From the NCBI GenBank assembly GCA_027405735.1, contig JAPEHQ010000005.1:1178001-1242000 (forward strand): a DNA stretch of 64,000 nt. The letters are read 5' to 3'. The position numbers and the translations under genes are program-made. Source of the DNA: Mucor racemosus (Eukaryota; Mucoromycota; Mucoromycetes; Mucorales; Mucoraceae). Shown here one piece after another: positions 56,662-64,000 of the stretch; positions within the stretch are counted from its first letter, which is position 1, and every line of letters begins with the position of its first letter. The notes beneath the pieces are model-generated. The model did not search any database and was not told the DNA's origin. It was given only the letters and a program-made list of their open reading frames with translations.

Positions 56662-57368
56662 CTATACCTCATCCAAAAGTTGTCGAAGATGCATATTGTC
56701 TTCCTCGATTTGTTTTAATCTATCTTCGTTGGTTTGATTCAAATGGCGAGTTTCTTCAAGTATCTCGGTTAAGCTTTTATTTTGATTTTCCAAATTTTCC
56801 AGAGCATCGTCTACATAATTTCTACGATTTTTGGCAGTTGCTCGAGATCTAAGTTTTATAAATTTAATGGTTTGTTTGTTTGTTTGTAAATTTTCGAATT
56901 TACTTACCTCCAACTCTCTGCAAGAATCACTGATGCTGCTACAGCAAATACAAACGCTTCACTGAGAAAGTTTGCGCCACTTTCAATAGCTCTGTATAAT
57001 ATGAAGTGATTAAAATGTGGGGAGTGAAAAAGCCATGATCTCCAAGCAATTTACCTTGCATCGTTCAAAGGTCTAATTTTTTCAGTTTTGTACCCCAAAA
57101 ACTTCATTTTTAGGGTCATCTCCAAGGTATGTGAACCCTGAATGATCAATTAGTTTTCAAATTCAATAAATTTACATTATTTTTTAACCTACTTGAGCCA
57201 CACTTATACAAAATGCTTTGAATTTAGGATGTGTTTTAGCTTGCATCTTGATAGAATTTGCGACAGGCTTCGCTAATGTTCTATCATATTGATATTGATT
57301 AGAATATTCATTTAGAGTATATCGTTTACATACTTGACTAGCAAAGAACCAATTTTAATTGTACTCAT
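56662..57368 (-). CDS. OPA3: OPA3-like mitochondrial protein
   Basis: Five exons: 57368-57334, 57280-57193, 57137-57055, 56991-56908 and 56848-56662, giving 158 residues, about the family's length. OPA3 proteins are mitochondrial membrane proteins whose loss in humans causes optic atrophy; their biochemical role is not settled. The sequence shows the family's core: IKIGSLLVKTLAKPVANSIK, KFKAFCISVAQGSHTLEM, IRPLNDARAIESGANFLSE, a hydrophobic stretch FVFAVAASVILAESW and RSRATAKNRRNYVDDALENL, then a coiled-coil C-terminus (LENQNKSLTEILEETRHLNQ and onward). It is divergent from ADE4, with 238 bp between the two ATGs. Confidence 0.9.
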
Positions 57369-57606
57369 TTCGAATATGTAAGGAAAAAAAAACAAGTGGA
57401 AGAAAAAAAGTCTAATTTGATTCCAAGACAAGGGTTGCTTTTGTTGGCTGACTAGCTGGTTAGCTGCGTGGTGAACGCAGATGTAGCACTATTAAATGAA
57501 AGAGCGTAACTGAACTGCGACTGCTTTCCAGTTGACTCATTCATTAATAAAAAGCTACATCTCTACTGCATCAATTGAACCATCTCTTCTCTTTTAGTTT
57601 TTGAAA
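57369..57606. promoter_or_regulatory. Bidirectional promoter, OPA3-like / ADE4
   Basis: 238 bp between start codons. It includes GCTGACTAGCTGGTTAGCTG (57448-57467), a GC-richer block, and the TGACTCA listed separately. No clear TATA box. Confidence 0.6.
57533..57539 (+). promoter_or_regulatory. TGACTCA, Gcn4/Bas1-type site upstream of ADE4
   Basis: A perfect palindromic TGACTCA 68 bp before the ADE4 ATG. In budding yeast, ADE4 and other purine genes carry TGACTC sites for Bas1 and Gcn4. Conservation of this control in Mucoromycota is inference. Confidence 0.6.
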
Positions 57607-59570
57607 ATGTGTGGAATTTCAGCTTTAATTTTAGCTGATCAAAGCGCTTCTGCTTGCCCAGATCTCTTTGAAAGTTTGGGTTTATTACAACATCGAGGAC
57701 AAGTAAATGATTCTCCGTAATACATTTTGCATAATGTATTAGTACTAATTCACTATCAACCAGGATGCCGCTGGTATTGTGACATCTGGTCCTAAAGGCC
57801 GTCTTTATCAATGCAAAGGCAATGGTATGGTTAATGATGTTTTTGAACAATCTCAATTAGCAGCTCTTATCGGTAGTCTTGGTATTGGTCATGGTAATAA
57901 ATCTTGATTTTGATTCATGTGTGGGGTTTATAGTAGCTAATTCAATTGTACAACCGCTCCTCTGTTAGTCAGATATCCCACGGCTGGATCATCATCTACA
58001 TCTGAAGCACAACCATTTTATGTAAACTCTCCGTATGGTATTACATTCGCTCATGTAAGTCAATTATACTCATGTTATGCTTTATTGACTAATCGTATTC
58101 TGATAGAATGGAAATTTGACAAATGCTGATGAATTAAGGGTTTATTTGGACAAGATTGCTCATCGTCACATCAATACTGATTCTGACTCGGAGCTCCTCT
58201 TGAATATTTTGGCTAACAATCTCCAAAAGACCGGAAAATTCAGGTAACAAGAATCTATAGATGTGATTGTAACATCTCAAATCTGACCGGGATTTTATTA
58301 TTACTCATACATAGAGTTAATGAAGAAGATATTTTCACTGCAATCAAAGATTTGCATCAACAATGTAGAGGTGGTTACGCCTGTGTTGCAATGATTGCTG
58401 GTTATGGCATCATTGGTATTAGAGATCCTCATGGTATTCGTCCATTAATTATGGGTCGTCGGTCAAATCCTGCAGGATTTGACTATATGTTTTCATCCGA
58501 GAGTGTTGTTTTAGAATCTCTTGGTTTTACTGATTTTGAAGATGTAAAGCCTGGTGAAGCTATTATTATCACTCAAGGTGGTCATGTTTCTCGTCGTCAA
58601 TTAGTCACTGAGAAAGAGATTGCTCCCTGTATCTTTGAGTTTGTTTATTTTGCTCGTCAAGATAGTATTATGGATGGTATTTCCATCTATAAAGCTCGTT
58701 TAAGTATGGGTGAAGCTCTTGCTGAAAAGGTTAAAAGCTCATTTGGTGATGAAATGGATATTGATGTCGTTATTCCTGTAAGATGTGTTAGTCATAGATG
58801 TCATGTACAAGACTAAATAGAGTTTATAGGTTCCTGACACTAGTCGTGTTGCTGCACTTCAACTATCTCGTAAATTAAATATTGTATACCGTGAAGGTTT
58901 TAATAAGAACAGATATGTTGGGCGTACGTTCATCATGCCAGGCCAACAAACAAGGTAAATCACTCGTTAATTTGTAAAAATTAATTGTGTCTAATGCTTT
59001 ATTTATAGACGTAAAAACGTTCGCCGCAAGTTGAATGCTATGGCATTGGAATTTCATGGCAAGAATGTGCTTTTAGTTGACGGTAAACCCTTCAACCATA
59101 AATATACTATAATTACCATGTATATTTAACTGCTTTGTATATTAGATTCTATCGTAAGAGGTACTACATCTAAAGAAATTATTCAAATGGCTCGTGATGC
59201 TGGAGCCAAAAAGGTGTATTTCGCATCATGTGCTCCCCCAATTAGATATCCCAACGTCTACGGTATTGATATGCCCACACGTCAAGAACTTGTAGCTCAT
59301 GGAAGAAATGAACAAGAAGTAGCCGAGGAAATCAATGCCGATAAGGTTGTTTATCAAGAATTGGACGATTTAGTACAATCTGTCCGTCGATTCAATCCTG
59401 CCATTGAAAAGTTTGATACTTCTGTATTTGACAATTGTTATGTTACAGGTGATGTAGATGAAAAGTACCTGGCTCATTTAGAAGGTGAGCGTAATGAGGA
59501 AAGTAAAGGCCGCTTGAGTATAGATAGTGATTGTGTTGGCTTGTACAATAATTATCAGCAATCCAAATAA
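57607..59570 (+). CDS. ADE4: Amidophosphoribosyltransferase (glutamine PRPP amidotransferase)
   Basis: Eight exons: 57607-57702, 57764-57893, 57969-58054, 58107-58243, 58315-58777, 58830-58954, 59009-59082 and 59146-59570, giving 511 residues. It catalyses the committed step of purine synthesis, PRPP plus glutamine to 5-phosphoribosylamine. The Ntn-hydrolase domain starts MCGISALI, so Cys2 is the nucleophile after Met removal, and includes [35 protein letters not shown] and [13 protein letters not shown]. The phosphoribosyltransferase domain has [14 protein letters not shown], the PRPP loop [18 protein letters not shown] and [17 protein letters not shown]. As in yeast Ade4 there is no Cys-rich [4Fe-4S] maturation pattern that I can see. 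All eight exons join in frame. Confidence 0.96.
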
Positions 59571-60100
59571 TATAATATATGATTTAACTATATCTAAAAA
59601 AAAAGAAATAAAGAGTGTATTTGTTCCGTTAGATTTTCCAACAATACTATTAGCTGCATCCATCGCCTAAACAAATTCTCTATTTGCATCTATAGTTTGC
59701 TATATTTGTATTTATCTAAAAAAAAAGGCCAACATTTTACGTTATTATCCTGTGGGATATTATATGTCATTGTTTCTGCGTTTCATAATTAAAAATGGCT
59801 TGTGGCACACGTACAACATTTCGTACAAACAAAAAAGTATACAATACATCCCTAGAATTTATCCATAATTAAAGTATAATTCCTCTGCCAGTTATTTCTA
59901 TTAATTATTTCGACTGCACACATACGGTATATGAAGCACACAGAAAATCAATATTTCAATTGTTCCAGCAGGGAACTTTCTTTCAACACATAGTAACTCG
60001 TGGATATTTTCACTTTTACTTGTGTCAAACATGTGTACCTACCATCATGTAAAGTTAAAAAGTAGCATGATCAATATTCATCGGAATAAAACTCTTGTTT
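59571..60100. other. ADE4 3' flank, no gene seen
   Basis: AT-rich, with AATAAAG-type signals close to the stop codon (59605-59612). Nothing else recognised before the dispersed repeat. Confidence 0.5.
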
Positions 60101-60874
60101 TCGATTTTCGATTTTCCACAGCTTTCAGTAGATTTCAAATCGTTTTCAGAAAGATTTCCGCAAATTTGAAATCTTGCTTACCTTTCACCTATTGATATGG
60201 GTACACGGCCTAAAATTTACCTAAATTGAGGTATTAATTTTTTGTACTCACAAGATAGTTCCAATTGCAAGTTACTTTGCATTATTGATTTTTCGTTGAG
60301 ATAATCAAAATAACTGTTCATATTACAGCCTAAACCAATGATAACTGGGTTTCAAAATCGATATGACAAATCGACCGAGAAATGATTCAAAAAACAAAAT
60401 TGTTTAATAGCTCATGAACTCCAAAGTGAATTGAACTAGTGCATTAAATAGTTTCTGTACAGTTTTGGACTCTGTATCTACTTGAATAAAATTCAAAAAA
60501 ATAGTTCATATTAAATTTTGCGCAAAACGCGATTGAAATTTTGGAGGTTTTTTGAAGATACTCATCATTTTTTATGATTATCTTTTAAATCTAATTAATT
60601 GAGGTGATGCGCAACAGAATTATCTATCGATCTAGCCATTGCTGAACTTTTTAACTGCATTTTTCGTAGAGGAAATGAGATTTTTGTCCAATTTTTTTCA
60701 AACTCAGAATTTGGGATGAGGGTATACAAAGGGAAAATTGAAGCTAGAAGCGACGAAGGTATCTCTGTACACATTTTTGAGAGTATCTCCATGAAAAATT
60801 AATATTTTGAAAAAAGCTGAATTGGATTCGAGAGAGCTCAACGTGGCAGATGACATGAATGTAAGAAAAAAAAA
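60101..60874 (+). repeat. Dispersed AT-rich repeat, copy joined to a gag fragment
   Basis: It matches 51103-51535 directly and 18540-19150 in inverted orientation (for example CATTTTTCGTAGAGGAAATG near 60658 and AACTCAGAATTTGGGATGAG near 60701). The match ends abruptly near 60874, where a retroelement gag frame begins. The left border is approximate. Confidence 0.7.
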
Positions 60875-61225
60875 AGTTGCTTCATAAAGCTGAGACAGGA
60901 ATTCACTGGATGGTTCCTCTGAAAATTGATGTATTTTTTCAAAGGCACTTTGATAACATTCAATAATAGATTCAGAAATATAGCATTCTTGGAGCATGGC
61001 AACAGCAGCACAACGAGGTTGTGCCCGAAGTATAGTAACCTTTCTAGAGTCATGAGTAATACCATTGATAGCAAACAAAGAGTTCAATAAATGGATGAAA
61101 TAACGGAAATTCTCACCTTCAAATCCGTAAGATTTAATAATTTTAGGTTTTCCAGTGTTAGTCCTGCGGTTAAAGTTGAATAAGCTAGTGTTAGCCAACA
61201 CGGTAGTATCAGTAGGATTAGGCAT
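60875..61225 (-). pseudogene. Truncated retroelement gag-like gene
   Basis: From the ATG at 61225, 117 codons read as a Gag N-terminus: SYGFEGENFRYFIHLLNSLF, then VTILRAQPRCAAVAM and AFEKIHQFSEEPSSEFLSQL, a pattern like retrotransposon capsid domains. At YEAT the frame runs straight into the dispersed repeat, which continues it artificially to 60704. No protease or polymerase follows. It differs from the Gag of the intact element at 43.6 kb, so it is from another family. The start codon and sequence quality suggest a 3' truncation by rearrangement or insertion and not slow decay. Confidence 0.55.
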
Positions 61226-61832
61226 GAGATGCTAGGATACTAAGAGTAAGAGAATAGAGAATAGAAATAGAGTGATGATGAAGAATAAAAAATAACTCTG
61301 TTAATGAGTAGCACTTGTTGCAAATAATGTTTTATAACGGTGATGTGGTGTTGAAAGTAAAATAAAAGAAAATTAACAGATTATTATCAATGCAGTAATA
61401 TCTATTAAATGTCTTTATAATAATATTTAACGAAAAAGTAAAAATGAAATACAAAATATACAATAAAATATAGGAATAGTTCAAGGGATCTTGTATTAAT
61501 ATAGTAAAAATAAAGAAAAGGATCGATATCAAAAATGATATGTGTATAAGGTGTAACCAAAAATATACAGTATACGGATGTAATCACATCTCATGTCACC
61601 ATTAATTAACAAGCTCACCTTTTTTATTAGGTGTCAGTAAAAACATTTTATTATCAAATTCATACAACATTGTTAACATTAAAAAGGTTCTAACAGACAA
61701 ACATTAGTATAAATAATAACATTTAACAAGAACAACAATTAATAAAGGTATCTTATTTCTTACCTACATTTTTGAATAAATACTATCTCCGTATCATTTT
61801 GGTATTCTTTCCTTTACATTTACTATACATAT
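61226..61832. other. AT-rich DNA, no gene seen
   Basis: Probably the leader side of the gag fragment on the minus strand. No LTR ends could be fixed here. Confidence 0.4.
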
Positions 61833-62152
61833 TGATGTATCATTCTTAAGCCGGATCATGTCAAATCCAAAAAAGTAAACAATAACAGATCCGGAACCGG
61901 AAGTTCCTTAATTAAATATTAACTACACAATGCTCCTAAAAGCATGGTATAGAAGCATGGTACAAAAGCATAATACACCAGTGCGATATTCCAACATGAT
62001 ATACCAACATGACACATTACTATTAAATAACATCTAAACTACCTTACCACACCATTAATTTCCCAAATCAAATAGTATATAAACCCTATTAATTTCATTC
62101 CAATAAACGATATCTCTTTACTTGATTAAATTTCTAACTTTATTTAACTTAA
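61833..62152 (+). mobile_element. Possible solo LTR, family 3 (320 bp)
   Basis: A 320-bp block is flanked by ACATAT (61827-61832 and 62153-62158). It has an LTR-like internal order: TATATAAA at about 62077-62083, AATAAA at 62102-62107, then about 45 bp. It starts TGATGTATC but does not end in CA, and a 6-bp AT-rich duplication could be chance. It lies 185 bp from a tRNA gene, a common target of fungal LTR elements. Confidence 0.35.
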
Positions 62153-62336
62153 ACATATTTTGATAAATCACATATTACTATAATTTCAAATAAATGTATA
62201 CAAAAGATTACACACAAAGTCTGTGTGTACCTGACAACAATAAAAAAAAAAAGGGAATTGCTAATTGATTCGCAACAAGGTTGAAAATCTGATATAGCTT
62301 CATACACCACAAATAGTGAATTCGACAAAAAAGAAA

Positions 62337-62410
62337 TGCTCATTAACAGGGTCGAACTGTTGACCTTGGCGTTATTAGCACCACGCTCTAACCAACTGAG
62401 CTAAACGAGC
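62337..62410 (-). tRNA. tRNA-Ile (anticodon AAT)
   Basis: A 74-nt cloverleaf folds completely on the minus strand: acceptor GCTCGTT/AATGAGC (one G-T pair), D stem GCTC/GAGC, anticodon stem TGGTG/CGCCA with loop CTAATAA, T stem AACAG/CTGTT with loop TTCGACC, and discriminator A. The A box (TAGCTCAGTTGG) and B box (AGTTCGACCC) are intact, there is no intron, and a T6 terminator lies a few bases downstream. The anticodon first base would be inosine. Confidence 0.97.
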
Positions 62411-64000
62411 TTCTATGACTGTTAGATCAAACTTAAATATATAGCTATATAACAAAAGGTTTTGCGCACTGCAATTAAAGTCCGTATTACTTCGTTTTCG
62501 CTGCAGGTAGTAGGTCCATATACTTTTTTAATGTAGAGAAAATTATGGAAGTAATGAAAAAATGATGAAATATTTGCTTTCCTCTAGGTGAATTTTTTAA
62601 AAAAGAGCTTTTCTCTGAAATTCCAAAATATTTGTTTCCTTTTTTTTTAAAAAAATATGAAAACGATTTATTGGAAAAGATTTTTCGAATAAAAAATACC
62701 AGCATGTATTTGAATGCAAGGATGGATATATATATTTTACTTTTATAAATCCTTTAAAGTTTGTGATTTTGTGGACTTTTTTTTTTCGAATCCGGTTTAC
62801 CATCCTACACTTTCCAGGTTAACCCTGTTATTAGACTAATGTTGTATGTTGTATTTTATACTTCACATGAAACAAGCAGCATTTTAATAATTAGTTATAC
62901 AGTCGAACCTTAATTTTTGCATGAAATTTCGATACCTGCATCTCATATATCTGCTTGATATATTTAAACAGCCGCGTCCGGACTGTCCGGTAATTTCTAG
63001 AAAAAATTTACAGCTTGGAGATATTATTAGATGGCCGTGCCCGGAGATTGTTCGGCTTTTTTTTTTTTTTTTTGTTGGAAAAGTGACCATTGAAAAAAAT
63101 GTGGGTCACATAGCTCACATACTGTATAATATTTACCATGTTTTCTCCCTCCATAAAAAAATCAATCTGGAAATTCAGTTGCCAATGTCGGTTTTTGAGA
63201 TGTCAAACAGCCATTTTTAGAGACAAAATCCATTTCTAACTCATATTGCTATAAACAGACTTTTAAATCAAGACCTAGGAGCTCTTTTTTTTTTACCATT
63301 GTTGACTAGTATCACTACGCCGAACTATTATGCTTCTCATGGGCATAGTGATCTGTACAGATGGGTAGAATAAAAACTTTTATGCAGATCAGGTAGCCCA
63401 GATGAGCAGAGCAATGAGATCAAAGTTTTACAATCAATTTACTAAAGTATATCAATCATAATATAATTAATAACACAGATAATTTGAATGGTTTAAAGCA
63501 GATGAGAGTTACTCTGATTCAACAGAATTGCCTTATTGACGAGATATATCAATTTGAAATTTGGGGTTTGAAAGAGTTCTGCCCTTGTTCTTCTTTTGGG
63601 GATCAAATGGGAACAACGTCAACAACCTGTTTGGCAACACTAAAAGTATTTATGTCTTTATAAATTTCTGTTTGTAACACACAAAAACGACTGATTTAGG
63701 ATTATTTTTCTTTTTTTCTTTCCCACTTTCCTCAGCTCTTTTCTTTATGTTTAAAACTACAATAAAAAACCAATATCTTTTATAAACTGAAATCAAGCAG
63801 CAGGTACAATTACATGTTTTTCCTATTATTTATTTGGAAAAAAATTATTAACTGTTAATGTTAAGGGCGCGTTATAGTATTATTTTTTTTGAAAAAGAAA
63901 GCATCCAAGACTTAGTCATTTTTTCCCATCATCTTCGTTAAAATCAATGCTTTTTTGGTCTAAAATCGATATCTACCTGCAGAAAAATTGGTGATTATGT
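62411..64000. other. AT-rich terminal region, no gene seen
   Basis: No convincing gene or conserved frame on either strand. A relatively GC-rich patch at 62970-63060 (AGCCGCGTCCGGACTG, GGCCGTGCCCGGAG) and a T17 run at 63058-63074 are the only notable features. The sequence TACAGTCGAACC at 62897 resembles the ends of pogo-type transposons, but no partner end was found. Confidence 0.4.

Noticed and set aside
62897..62910. TACAGTCGAACC as one end of a pogo-type transposon
   Set aside because: No matching inverted end or transposase was found within reach; a 12-base similarity is not enough.

Overview
The window is AT-rich eukaryotic DNA and looks like an early-diverging fungus of the Mucoromycota, probably a Mucorales-type mould. 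Supporting this are many short GT-AG introns (about 50-210 nt), ribosomal-protein and housekeeping genes of fungal type, a Ty3-type retrotransposon with a chromodomain, and a giant ricin-B-like trefoil protein. The assignment is inference, because no rRNA or species marker is present.

Left part (1-19 kb), gene-dense: an orphan Ser-rich protein, an F-box protein, translation factor eIF3b, ribosomal protein uL4 (RPL4), an AMSH/Sst2-type JAMM deubiquitinase with an apparent one-base frame problem, a 2-oxoglutarate/Fe(II) oxygenase, a broken glycosyltransferase, the AP-1 sigma adaptor subunit and a D-xylose-reductase-like aldo-keto reductase. Several genes sit head-to-head over promoters of about 235-585 bp (F-box/eIF3b, RPL4/AMSH).

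Centre (19.2-34.6 kb): a single minus-strand gene in 11 exons, predicted at 4904 residues. It has about ten ricin-B-type beta-trefoil-like modules, a helical region, 24 tandem 62/63-residue repeats, more helical region and a degenerate HAD-like C-terminus. All ten introns are phase 1, and five sit at the same place in homologous modules. This is the strongest candidate for something undescribed.

Mobile-element region (37-52 kb): two copies of a 2-kb segment carrying a dead dynein intermediate-chain fragment. One copy is interrupted by an intact chromodomain retrotransposon with identical 207-bp LTRs, a 5-bp target duplication and a recognisable empty site in the other copy. Nearby are a Tc1/mariner element with 213-bp TIRs and a transposase broken by two stop codons, two solo LTRs of a second retroelement family, a LINE fragment, and copies of a dispersed ~1-kb AT-rich repeat.

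Right part (52-64 kb): a Nudix-domain protein with a degenerate catalytic box, a membrane-anchored FKBP, an OPA3-like protein head-to-head with amidophosphoribosyltransferase (ADE4) over a perfect TGACTCA site, another dispersed repeat joined to a retroelement gag fragment, a probable solo LTR and a complete tRNA-Ile(AAT). Exon boundaries were placed by hand from GT/AG signals, frame continuity and recalled family conservation; no search or transcript data were available.
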